DNA from: Lepidodermella squamata | Taxonomy: Eukaryota > Gastrotricha | Length of the DNA: 64,000 bases | Reading direction: 5' to 3' | NCBI GenBank assembly: GCA_047495785.1 | Contig: JBLDXI010000013.1 | Coordinates: 3,658,001 to 3,722,000, forward strand | In this document: positions 22,896 to 33,482 of the stretch, in pieces | Layout: each line of letters opens with the position of its first letter | How positions within the stretch are numbered: the first letter of the stretch is position 1 | Notes under the pieces: generated by a model | Told to the model about the DNA's origin: nothing | The model's input: the letters and a program-made list of their open reading frames with translations, nothing else | Databases searched by the model: none | Translations under genes and position numbers: made by a program

Positions 22896-25800
22896 TCAAA
22901 ATTTGCTATCGGGTCGCTTGCTGAGCCAATCCGCAATCGCTGGGATCGCCTCGATCGACTTTCGTAGCACAGCCAAACCCGGGTAGTTCGCTTGAAATTC
23001 TTCATCGGTGATAAGAATCGGTCGAAAGGCTCCTGAAAAAATCGATGAATCATTCACTGCGATTTAATTTATTCAAAAGTTTACCTGGGGCGACTGTAAA
23101 TTCGTGGCTCATTGAATAGACGACGACAATAAATGCAATGTCAGCGTAGGTCAACTAATTTATCAACATTTAAATTCAAAAATTCAAAAAAAAAGAATTT
23201 TTATTGCTAAAAAACTTACTGAATCACTGGCGATGAATTTAGTTCCACCAATTGTGTAAGTTTTCTCGAGGTGCTTCAGAACTGTCGGCAGTTGAACATT
23301 CTTCATTTCGTCGGCGGCTTTTTGCTTCCTAGCAGGGTCCATTTCCCAGACGACCTTGCCATTTGTAACAACCAGGTCTTGCAGGCTGAAATTAAAATTG
23401 AAATAATTGATTGAACTGACAACGAAGGGAGTGCGTCATTTTGACCCAAGACACCTTGGCCTAACGTAACATTTCGACCCAATGACATTTTGACCTACGA
23501 CACGCTGCCCCAATCGTCATCTTGACCCAACTATTTCCATAATAATTTATTTATTTGAAAAACGGGTGACGACATTTTGACCCAAAAGACATTTCGACCC
23601 AAATTAAGGTATCAGGACCGAAAAATAATTAAACTTCATTTTTATTTTTATTTTGATCATGCCACAGACCGGTTTTGATCGAAATAAGGCTTGAATCTTG
23701 AAATAATTTGAATGGGTCACCTGTCACCTTGGCAGGCCCATTTTCTGCCACAGGCAGCTCTCCGGTATGGCTAAAGCTAGGTTCACGGACTTTGCGACTG
23801 CGCGACAAGTGTCGCTCGCGACAACGCGACTGTCGCGGGTGTGTCGCACGAAAACAGCGACGCGACACACACAGATAGTCACGCTTGAAAATTCTGTCGC
23901 GCGCGACAAACTTTTGTTTTGGCTCAACTCCGGGCTCCGTCCGACTCCCAAGCGTGGGTCGCGCAATTGCGGGTAAAAGCGGAATAAAATTATGAAAAAT
24001 TACAAAAAAGTTTCTAAACATTTTTGGCCGCGCGCGCTGACGTCAAAGGGCTGCTTTACAATTTCGCGGCGGTTTTTGTTCTGAAATTAAATCTACACAA
24101 TTCTCTATCGAATGAATATAGGCTTCTCGCGCGAATAAATAAAGTTAAAGCCTATATACCTGATATCGAGTCCGAATAAGCGTTGTCGCGTTGTCGCGCC
24201 CAAAACAGCCGATTTTCCCCCTCGCGACGCGACACGCGACAAAATCCATTGTTCTTTCTGTCGCTCGCTGTTACGCAACGGCCGTCCAGCCCTATTGTTC
24301 GCGCGCCTGTCGCGTCGTTGAGTCCGTGAACACCCTAGCGTTTTGTCGCGCGCAACACTGATGCGACACCCGCGACACGCGCGACACCGCCGAGTCCGTG
24401 AACAACTGCGCGACTGTCGCGCGCGACTCCGGATTTGTCGCGCCGCTCAGTTGTCGCGCGCGACAAATCGCGAGTCCGTGAACCCAGCTTAACGTCTGGT
24501 AAACTTCGGCTCTAATCGGGTCGTTCATTGATGCGAAACGAAAATTTGAAACTTTCTTCGATCGCAATCCTGAGAGAATGCGAGATATCCTAGGCCAACT
24601 TTTTATTTTATTAGGAATTTCGGAAAAATTACGGATTCGACAGCTCGATTCAAAACACTACCGCTTATTTTTCGCTATATTTCCAGCGGTTCATCTAAAC
24701 GCTGGCCGTCTAAAAGGGCCATTTTCGCTTGGTTATCTGTTTTTTTTACTTTCAATCTCAGTCACCCAAAAGATAATTTTGGTCATCTAATCTAATCAGT
24801 CATCTAATCTGCAGCGTTTCCGACATGCCTAATAATAAAAATGTTGGCCCAATATAAACCGTGCGCGAGCCTCATCTCCTTTGTGTTACTCACAAGTGTT
24901 ACCCACCGCTGCTAGACGAGCTACTCAGCGGCGTGTTCAGCGCGCACGGCGGAAAATTAATCCGAGACACCACAAACACCTGACTCTATCGCCGATATAT
25001 GGACGCGCGCGCGCGGTTGAGTTACGCTCGTCAAACCGCAGCGAAAAGTAAACAATTTTGGGTCGAAATGTCGATGTAAGCCCCATTTTGCGAGTTGGGT
25101 GGCACGTGTTTTTATCACTTCAAGAGCTTCAAGAATCGTCATCAGGAAGAGCGCGCGCATAAAAATCAGTGATCAATCCTTGGGGTAGTAGTGTTATCTG
25201 TTCCACTTCCTCGAAGAAGACATCATCAATCATCAGTCCCCCGCCTTAACGGTGACCACATCGCTTACAGAATAACCGCGGTGAAAAAGTCAGCTGGCAA
25301 CACTGTCTAGGACGAGAGCCCCATAATTAGAAGCGCTTTCATTATCGGGAGACCTTTCAGGGCTAGGTAAATGAAAGGAACAAATACATTTGTTGCGCCA
25401 CTTTTCATTAATCCAACCGAATGCTAGCGTGAAAAGCGTGTTTCTGACTCTTTCGAAAATGGTATAGAATTCATAGAAATAGGGCGATGAAATGGCAAGG
25501 GAATGAAATCCGGAGATAACAGCATAAAAACCGACGCTAAATTATTTAAATTTTGTATCAAGTTTGTTTTTCTCTAATTTTTCAATTTCTCTCATAAAAC
25601 TTTCATGTGAGATATCTCAGCTATTCTGAGGTAAGTATTTGAATAATAATACTGAAATAGTAAATAAATGTTGGTTCTAAGTGTCGTTTGGGTCAAGGTG
25701 TCGCGGATTTTAAATAAAATTCATACAAATACAATTATTTTGGGGCAAAATGTCGATTAGTACAAAATGTCTTGGGTCAATTTGTCGCGATATCGATTTT

Positions 25801-26299
25801 TGCCAAGATGTTACGTTAGGCCAAGATGTCGTGGGTCAAGATGTCGTACACCCTAACCCTCGTACACATAACGAAAATTTTACCTTTCATAAACCGCATC
25901 GGCCTTGGTTATTTCGCGGTCAGAAGTTCCGTTCAAGCCAAACCAGCGAGCAAGGGTGCGAATAATAGTGCCTGATTGATTTATTAACTGATGCTCGCCG
26001 TTTTCATCATCGAATTCGAGAATTGGTATCTGCCCAACAGGGGTTGCTAAAAATGACCAGCATATTTAATAAAATGAAAATAAATGCCTAGAATGAATTT
26101 TACTCGGCTTGAGCTTTCCCCATTCCGGCATCGTGAGACGGACATCTTCAAAAGGTATCTGCGTAAAATGAACATTTCAATTTTTACTAAAGAATTATAA
26201 GAGACATACGTTGAGGTAAGACAAGGCGATGCGGATCATTTCAGCTTTACCCCGGCCTGTGAAATAAGTGACTTTGACGTTTTTCATTTGAGGAGCCAT
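22896..26299 (-). CDS. Sigma-class GST 7, full length with an element-filled intron 3
   Basis: Exons 26210-26299, 26104-26158, 25884-26046, 23220-23385, 23085-23154, 22896-23032; phases agree and give 226 residues. Tyr12 is in KVTYFTGRGKAE; the glutathione-site motif is NQSGTIIR; exon 4 is one codon shorter (KFIASDS). The C-terminus is SKRPDSKF. Intron 3 is about 2.5 kb, against about 60 bp in sisters, and holds an inverted-repeat element (23426-25854). Copies A and B of exons 4-6 downstream are orphaned. Whether the long intron is spliced efficiently needs transcript data, so expression is less certain than coding capacity. Confidence 0.82.
23426..25854. mobile_element. Inverted-repeat element built of TTTTGACCCA words
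   Basis: The left arm (about 23426-23610) reads AGGGAGTGCGTCATTTTGAC, then repeats degenerate GACATTTTGACCCA words and CACCTTGGCCTAACGTAACAT. The right arm (about 25680-25854), read on the other strand, starts AGGGTGTACGACATCTTGAC and contains CATCTTGGCCTAACGTAACAT. The interior, about 2 kb, has no transposase and holds a fold-back element at 23774-24490. The element lies in GST 7 intron 3. Left arms alone are repeated at about 17580-17764 and 20503-20687 through the triplication. Element class unknown. Confidence 0.65.
23774..24490. repeat. GC-rich fold-back repeat of TGTCGCG words
   Basis: The ends are inverted (AAGCTAGGTTCACGGAC at left, GTCCGTGAACCCAGCTT at right). The interior is dense in CGCGAC/GTCGCG words, with further GAGTCCGTGAAC copies near 24320 and 24390. 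Composition is far more GC-rich than the surroundings. A fragment lies at 10287-10352. No open frame is credible here. Confidence 0.75.
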
Positions 26300-27296
26300 G
26301 GCTTATTGCTTGAAATCAAGAATATCAGTTCTGTATTCTGTTCTGCTGTATTCTGTATTAGCGTTCTAGTTTTAACTCGGGGTTTTTATTACCACTGCGT
26401 ATAGGTCAAGAGACGGATTTTGACCGCAGGGCAAAAGATGTCTACCAATGTGGGGCATAAACATAACGTAACATTACATTTTCTTTATTTTTGGGATTAA
26501 AAGAAGCAGTAACAAAGAAGCAGTAAAAAACAACAAAACAGGCGTGCTGAGAATAAAAATAATCACTCCGATGTACATAGACACCCTGTCGGTGGTGATC
26601 TGTCAAGCAAAGCGCGTGTCGGAGGAGGACCAGTCTAGAAAACCGATCCCAGTCAAACCGAAATAAATTTCCATCAATGAAACAAAATATATAAAATCCC
26701 ACTAGAAGTAACAGATTCACCAACCCAGACTATGAATTTTCAGCCGCCATTTATTTCTGCCCTTCGCTAAATCATCTGCATCCTCTACATTTTGGATTCC
26801 CAAGTTGTTCTTAATACAGTCGATCCACCTTGGTTTAGGCCTGCCTCTAGGCTGTTTCTAACCCTTCGGAACGTTCCAATGGGACATAAAACTAGGTTAA
26901 AATGTGAAGTGATTTATTAGAGGCTATGGTCGCGTTTTTTTTCTAACAAGACTTAATTGCAGATGAATTTACGTTCCCAAATTAATGTCTAGCCGTGTTG
27001 AATTGGCCTGCATAATACTTATGTTTATTGGGGAAATTTGGCGATTTAAAAGCAAGCTGAGTGCTGCGATTTTTAATTCTGCAATTTTTTATTCACACTG
27101 ATTATCGTAAATTAGCTGTACTATCTATTTGGGGTTGCTAATATTATTTTTTCCAATAAATTAGGAATGCTTAACACTGGAAGATATGTGCAGGAATGAA
27201 TATTGAGAGATGCGAATTATTTTTAGGGAAGCTGTTACCCTCAAATGATTTCAATCAGAAATTGTCAAACCAAAGTCATAAATGTGTGGATTATCT
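26300..27296. other. Spacer between GST 7 and GST 8
   Basis: It contains the retroelement tail listed at 26724-26878. Otherwise AT-rich with no supported gene. Confidence 0.5.
26724..26878 (-). mobile_element. C-terminal tail of a LINE reverse transcriptase (relic)
   Basis: The minus strand encodes RGRPKPRWIDCIKNNLG and, further on, DDLAKGRNKWR, the pattern GRPxxRW(I/L)Dxxxx...A.(D/G)R..WR that ends many non-LTR retrotransposon polyproteins. One in-frame stop precedes it and nothing upstream (higher coordinates) continues it. A short dead fragment. Confidence 0.7.
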
Positions 27297-28320
27297 TCAG
27301 AACGGCGATTCTGGGCGCTTCTGTAGCCAAGCCTCGATAGCCGGAATAGCCTCGACAGTCTTACGTACTCGCACCAAACACGGGTATTTCGCTTCAATCT
27401 CTTCAATCGCAAACAACGGCGAGCGAGAAATTGCTGAAAAATTGTCACAATAAAAATTGAAGCCATGGTCTATTTTTAGAGTCTTACTAGGCCTGCAAGC
27501 CATGTCATGAGTCATTTGATACATGATGTGAGTCAAGTAAAGATCGGCGTAGGTTAGCTGTCGGAAAATAAAGCAGTTCTCAATGAAAGCCAGAGATAAT
27601 TTTGAAAAATTACCGAATCACCGCCTGCAATAAAATGTGTCCCACCCGCCTTGCATATTTTCTCCAGGTAGCCGAAAATGGTTGGGAAGGTTGTCTCTTT
27701 GAAATCGATGAAAGCCAGGGGCCTTTTCTCAGCGTCAGGTTCCCACATCGCCTTAGCATGGGTGTTATTTAAATCTTGGAGGCTTGAATAGTTTTTTCTT
27801 AATTTCTTGCGAGATTTAAATTGGTTGAAATATTACCATTCGTAAGCTTCATCGGCCAAAGAAGCTTCCTTGTCTGTTTTACCGCTCAGACCGTACCAGC
27901 GGGATATTGATCGAATGATCGAATGAGACTGGATCAGTACGTTATGCTCTCCATTTTCGTCGTCGTATTCAAACATTGGAAGCTGACAGAGAGGAGTATC
28001 TTTTAAATTAGAAAAAATGTATTCTAATTGAATTTAATTAAATAAAAAGTGCAATCTTTATCCGAAAATCGGTTCGAAAGATGGCAACCCAAGATATACA
28101 TCCTTACTCGCTTTAACTGAGCTGATCCATTCAGAGTATTCGATTCGATTATCTTCGAATGGAATCTGCAAAATGTCAAAAATTGTGGGTTACAGCTATC
28201 ACCTTCGGTTTTGGTTGCGTCAGGTCTTACTCCAAGGTAGCTTAGGGCAAATCGTATCGCTTCGGCTTTACCACGGCCATGTAGGAAGGAAAGCTTCGCG
28301 TTCTTGATCAATGGAGACAT
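27297..28320 (-). CDS. Sigma-like GST 8 with Phe in place of the catalytic Tyr
   Basis: Exons 28231-28320, 28108-28165, 27837-27999, 27614-27782, 27488-27557, 27297-27433; 228 residues. Exon 2 is 58 nt, one codon longer than in GST 1-7, as in GST 9. The first beta strand reads KLSFLHGRGKAEAIR, so the position of Tyr12 holds Phe and Pro14 is His. The Gln-Ser motif of the glutathione site survives as IQSHSIIR, the C-terminus is QKRPESPF. The Tyr hydroxyl normally lowers the thiol pKa, so classical conjugation may be weak; a binding or structural role, as in mollusc lens S-crystallins, is possible. Frame is intact. Confidence 0.88.
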
Positions 28321-28499
28321 TGTGAGTTGAATAAGAAATGAAAATGGTATAATGATAACAAACATTACATCGGATGCTTTAGATACCCAGGTATGCTCTT
28401 GGAATGCGCCAGCCTAAGCTGAGCTAACAAAGGCACAAAATTATTCGTCAAATTCTTGTGATTTTAAAAAATTTGCCGAAATAAGATACAAATAAAATA

Positions 28500-28676
28500 C
28501 AGTGAGTCCTCGCCATAGTACACTCCGTTAAGGTGCACTTATTCGTCATAGTACACGTTTTGGCCGGTCCCAATTATGAGTTAACAAGCTAATTTTGACT
28601 CGCAAGGGTACACTTTTCGCTTAGGTACACCTTTTTCTTGTCCCCCGTGAAAGTGCACTATGGCGAGTACTTACTG
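28500..28676. mobile_element. Pogo-like miniature inverted-repeat element (177 bp)
   Basis: The left end is CAGTGAGTCCTCGCCATAGT; the right end, read inward, is CAGTAAGTACTCGCCATAGT, with four further matching bases allowing one change. TA flanks both sides (28498-28499, 28677-28678). Different sequence from the element at 11266 but the same terminal logic. Noncoding. The rest of 28321-29135 has no supported gene. Confidence 0.82.
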
Positions 28677-29135
28677 TATAAGACTTCCAGATCAGACTGA
28701 CCTGATCTCTATGAACACTTCATTACTCCAAATATTTGCTATTTAGACCTTGGTCTTTATTGATTCAGATTCAGCAGAACTGCTGACCAGACCGGAACCA
28801 AAAATAATGAATTTCGAAGCCTATATCCTGTTCCAATTCGAACTGGATATATTTTTCTCACAAATTATCGTTAAAATTCTGAAAAAGGGAAGTTCAGGGT
28901 TTAATGGAGGCACCTTTCGATATCGAAACATTGAGAAACACCCGAAAGGATATTTACTACTCGGGTTCCTCGGGGTGGGAGATGAGAGTGATTCACTTTT
29001 AACAATCCGCGACTAAATTAACATCCCCTCAGCTTTTTATTGAAATTTCATGTCTATTCCAACAATTATTCCGTGGTTCAACAAGTGATAGATTCGCTTC
29101 AATTCTTTTCAATATCGTTCTGAATATTTCGGATA

Positions 29136-30087
29136 TCAGAAACTGCTTTTCGGTCGATTTTTCATCCATTCATTTATTGCTGGTATTGCCATGACCGTAT
29201 TCCGAACCACCATCAATGTCGGATATTTGACCTCAAATTCTTCGATATCCATCAGAACCGGGCGCGATACACCTTTTCAAAAATCAACGGAAATTACGAA
29301 AATTTCGGAACGGAAACCATAATTACTTGGGTTGATAGCCATCTCATGAGTGATGAGATAAATTATGTGCGTCAGGGAAAGGTCAGCATAGGTGAGCTAG
29401 AATGATAAATTATGTCCACTCATTTTATAAAAAAAAGGTCATAATTTTTACCGAATCCCCACCCGCAATGAAATTTGCTCCGCCTTTTTTCGCGATTTTC
29501 TCCAAGTGGCCGAAAATCAACGGAATTTTGAATTCTTTGAGATCAGCAAAAGCTTGTGCCTTTTTATCAGGATCTTGCTCCCACAGAGCCTTGATGTGGA
29601 GGACAATGAAATCTTGCAAGCTGACAATTATAAAAATTTTGTTTGTGACCTTCGAAATAGTTAATAGATCACCATTCATAGACTTCATCTGCAATTGCAG
29701 CTTCCTTGTCCGACGTACCGCTGAACCCGAACCAGCGAGCTAATGATCGCAGGATTGAGTGCGACTGAATCATGACGTGGTGTTCACCCTGCTCATCGTC
29801 ATACTCGAAAACTGGCACTTGTCCGATCGGTGTAGCTACGAAAACAAAGGAAATTAGGTGACCCTTCTTAATGTGAAAATTACTTGATTTTATGGTATTT
29901 ATCCAATCAGTATGGCTGATTCGATAGTCTTCGAAAGCAATCTGGGAGTGAATGGAGATACTTTTATGGTTTCAGGCAATTCGAAGTCTAAACTTACTCC
30001 AGCGTAACTCAGAGCCATGCGAATGGTTTCAGCTTTTCCTCTGCCTTGAAAATAGGAAATCTTCGCGTTTTTAAGGACCGGAGCCAT
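29136..30087 (-). CDS. Sigma-class glutathione S-transferase (GST 9)
   Basis: Exons 29998-30087, 29884-29941, 29673-29835, 29452-29620, 29327-29396, 29136-29272; 228 residues. Tyr12 is present in KISYFQGRGKAE and the glutathione-site motif is IQSHSILR. The sequence ends KNRPKSSF and has VRNTVMAIPAINEWM before it. The 58-nt exon 2 and ADE(V/A)YEW at the end of exon 3 group it with GST 8. It is the last member of the main array; the region 30088-30591 beyond it has no gene I can support. Confidence 0.9.
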
Positions 30088-30591
30088 TGAAATATAATTG
30101 ATCCTAAACTTAAAGGAACTGAGCCTTCAAAGCTGTAAGAAATATTATCGTTTAGCGTCAGATTTCCAATTTCCACCGCTGCTACGGAATTTCATGGAAT
30201 TCATGGAATTTTTCCAGCATTTTTGAGTCGAGTCGAAAAGCTGAGCAAACATCAAATAAAATGCGTTAGTGAGTTTTGCTAATCATGCCTCAGCGGGAAA
30301 AATGTCACCAAAAATTTTGAATTTTCCCGAGAGAATTCTGACAAATTCTGAGTAATTTTAACATTAGGAATGTAAATATAAAAAAAACCCTCAATAAAAT
30401 CTGATATTTTATTCAAGAAATAATTGAGAAATTAGGCGTTATTGAGAACATAAAGATTTCCGGCGTCAAAGTCATTCATGCGTATAAATTATTCATCTGT
30501 CGTAGTCGTGTTCATCTGTTTTGTTATTTCAGCAATAAAATTCGAATTAAAATGAACATGTTTAGCAAAACATTTCAAAGCACGTAAAAGT

Positions 30592-33194
30592 TCAACCGCG
30601 ACTTTCGCGATAACGAAGTACAAAATAGATGATCACCAAACACGTGACTTGCATCATCCAAACGTAGCGGTTGAAGCGGCCGAAAAGCGGCTGAACTGCA
30701 ACCGGGTCCCAGCCGCCCTCTTGTCCGGCCGTCGCGCCTGTCCTCAGGCCCAACTTCATCGCACCTTCCGAGCGGCACCGAATCGTCGAGCGCGCCTTAC
30801 AATGCCACGAATCCAGCTTATGAATCTTACTGATCGGCATCGGCTGTTGCATCCACCTTATCGCATCGTGCATAGTCACGACGAAAACATCGGGAAGCTT
30901 CGACATTTCAGCTAGAAACGCGTCCAAGGCTTTGACTAAATAGTCCTTGGTATGCCATTTCGAGCTGAAACTGAACATGATAGGCGCGCGATTGCCGCGG
31001 TGTTTGTAATTTCGGTACAAATTCAGTTGTAACATTGCCAGCATTTCCTTCTCGTCCTCAGGCTGGTGTTGGCAGTTATCGGCGAATCGGCATAGTTCGC
31101 CCTCGAGATCGGTTAGGAAGCTCATGGGCACCTCCCAGACGCCAGGGTGAGCCGAACCTGGGCACGGGTAGCTGGTACAATCGGCCATTGACGAGACAGT
31201 TGGGTTGAAGTCGAAGGTGAACGGGTAGAATTGATTGTGGAGGAAGGCGAGACGGCTGGCTCCGCTGTCGAAAGCTGCAAATTTCGATTTGTTAGCCGGG
31301 CGTTCTTCCTGTGGCTTAACCGGGTTTCGGTAGGTAAGAGTCTATTCAACAAAATTCCGAAACTTTCCAATTTCATCAATTCGAAAATGACTAGGAAATA
31401 ACTAACCGAATCGTAGAGAAATTTCGCGGATCTTAGAGCTGAGAATTGCTTATCACCGCCACTCTAAAAATAAAGAAGTAAAATTAGGAATTTGTGAAAA
31501 AAGACTGAAACTGAGGCCAATATTAGGCTGGAAAAATAAATCTGACAATTTTCTTGAAACAAAATTCCTATAATTTGCGAAGGCCGAGCATTTTTTAAGG
31601 AATCTCCATGAGAAACACTTCGAATAAACTTAATACAATCAATAAACGAATAAATAAATACAATAAATTCGAGGACAATATTTTTTACAGTAAAATCAAG
31701 GTAAGGTTACAATGTTACAGAAATAATTTTCCAATTTTTTGTAATTTCGGCCTCATCTACCCCGGATCTACGCTATAATGCTTTCTGGGACCTTGGGGAT
31801 TTGTTATAATTTTAGCGACCGAGTACAATCAGGTTGGTAAAAGGTTCCATTAAAAGTTTCCAAGGTTCCAAGAAATATTACTGATTTGAAGATCGATTTT
31901 GTTTATAAATGTCATCGAGCTTGGATAAGATCCCATTTCAGACGCCTTGTCTCCATTGCTTCAACCTAACAATTGGTCGTTTTTACTTGGCAATAAATGC
32001 AACTACTTGAATATATTTGACGAAAATGTGAACAGCTCTTTGTATCATTAGACTGATATCATTTAGAGTTTATAGGAATCTTTTGATATCAAATTCGAGT
32101 AATTCGCGAAATCCCATTTTATGCCAATTAAATAGCTGGAGATGGCTCCTTTCATTGGTCGATTTTATAGGTTTTAGAACGACAGTAATAAAAATGTATT
32201 CGTTAAGTTCGAAAACCTTTAAATTTAAGAAATCTAATTCAGAAACCCTAATTTTGGGAGGTCCACTAAGCACAGTCTTTATTACTAAGGCTAAATTTCA
32301 GTGTTGGTGGAGCCTGAATTTCTTTTGGGAGTTTCAACCAAATAAAAAATTAAAATTCCCAACCTGCGAAAAAGGTGTCCTCCAACCGCGAATTTCAGCC
32401 AACGGAATTTGCGACCTCTTATGCAGCTGAGTTCGAAAATCTGTCATCGCATCGCTGAGCTCTTCCACGGAGCCATGCTGCCAAAACTGCTGACCACGAG
32501 TTTGCGCCGACGACGTCGAACCAGTCAACGCAATTTCCATACCCCGCTCCCACAACTTGGCGACTAGGCAATAATCCGTCGAATTATTCACATCGACAAA
32601 AATGGTCGCAGCCTGTGCGCAACCGTGGGCATTACGCCTCGTCAACGGGAACAATTTCCGATACACCTCCAGCGAATCTTTCGAAACAGAATCGTGAAAC
32701 ACCATCAACACCATTTGCGGCGTGTTTTGAAGGGACATTCCATAGGGCGGCTGGGCAATGATGCATTGGCAAAATGGAGGCGGGCATCGTTCCAGGGAGC
32801 ATTGCATAGGCGCAGCGATATCAGCATCGGCCATCGCAGCTTCAGGTGAAGCTGGCGTCGTAGTTGTGGTCGACTTGTTTTTGCGCTTGTTTTTAATCGC
32901 TTGAAGCCGGGCGAGTTCGTCCTTACTCATAACCGCCTTCATTGTGAAGGTTTCGTCGGCTGGGGCGGCGGTAATTGGCCCCACTGAGCCTTGGTTGACC
33001 GCTGTTTCGATTTTAGGCGTGGTTGATGGGCGGTTTTTTCGTGCTTCTTTCTCTTTGTTGAGCGCTTCAATTTCTGCCGGCGAGAGAAATGGCTTCATAA
33101 CAACTTCGCCTTCTTCTACCGGAGGGTTCGCCCCGGTAAAGCTCAAAAGAATGACCAAAGTCAAGCATAAGGGCAAAATTAGTTTAGTTATCAT
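30592..33194 (-). CDS. Chitin-deacetylase-like protein (CE4 fold), probably catalytically inactive
   Basis: Three exons: 32364-33194, 31403-31463 and 30592-31274, giving 524 residues. The exon-2 donor used here (phase 1, A|GTTATT) is the one that keeps frame; GTTAGT four bases earlier would shift it. The protein has an N-terminal signal peptide (LILPLCLTLVILLSF), a Lys/Thr-rich linker of about 100 residues, a Cys-rich patch (CSLERCPPPFCQC), then the deacetylase region: QMVLMVFHDS where active enzymes have TFDD, EIALTGSTSS where they have the HSxxH metal motif, GWRTPFSQ for the RxP motif, FLYDS, and FYPFTFDF. A hydrophobic C-terminal stretch (CLVIIYFVLRY) may anchor it. It probably binds or organises chitin without deacetylating it. 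Confidence 0.82.
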
Positions 33195-33482
33195 TTCTAG
33201 TAGAATTCAAGTGTTATTTTAAAATTTGCTGAATTGAATTTCATTCATAAAATGATCTTTAAGCGGCGCGTGTCGTCTGTTATTCGCAGCACGCGTTTTT
33301 TTTCTTGGGAAACAGATGGAGGTTTATAAGCGAATTTCCATTATTTTGTGAAAAATAAAATTCCGAAAATTGCCTCAAATATAAATGTAGCCTGCCAGTC
33401 GCTAGTTGTGTACTCTACAGGTATCCGTGAGAAATCGTTCACAACACAAAAATTGCTAGAATTTTCCCAGAAATAGGTATAC

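Larger units (their letters stand above)
14842..23611. repeat. Head-to-tail triplication of a 2923-bp unit
   Basis: Units are about 14842-17764, 17765-20687 and 20688-23611. They look identical base for base by eye, except that an A run is 8 long in the first two (near 17340 and 20262) and 9 long in the third (near 23186). Each unit holds one complete GST (GST 6), its upstream region, and exons 4-6 of GST 7. Junctions read TTAAGGTA then TCTCTGG. Either a very recent duplication or an assembly artefact explains the identity. Confidence 0.95.

Noticed and set aside
14842-23611. CRISPR-like or satellite array
   Set aside because: Three units of 2923 bp with genes inside are a segmental duplication, not short repeats with spacers, and the genome is eukaryotic.
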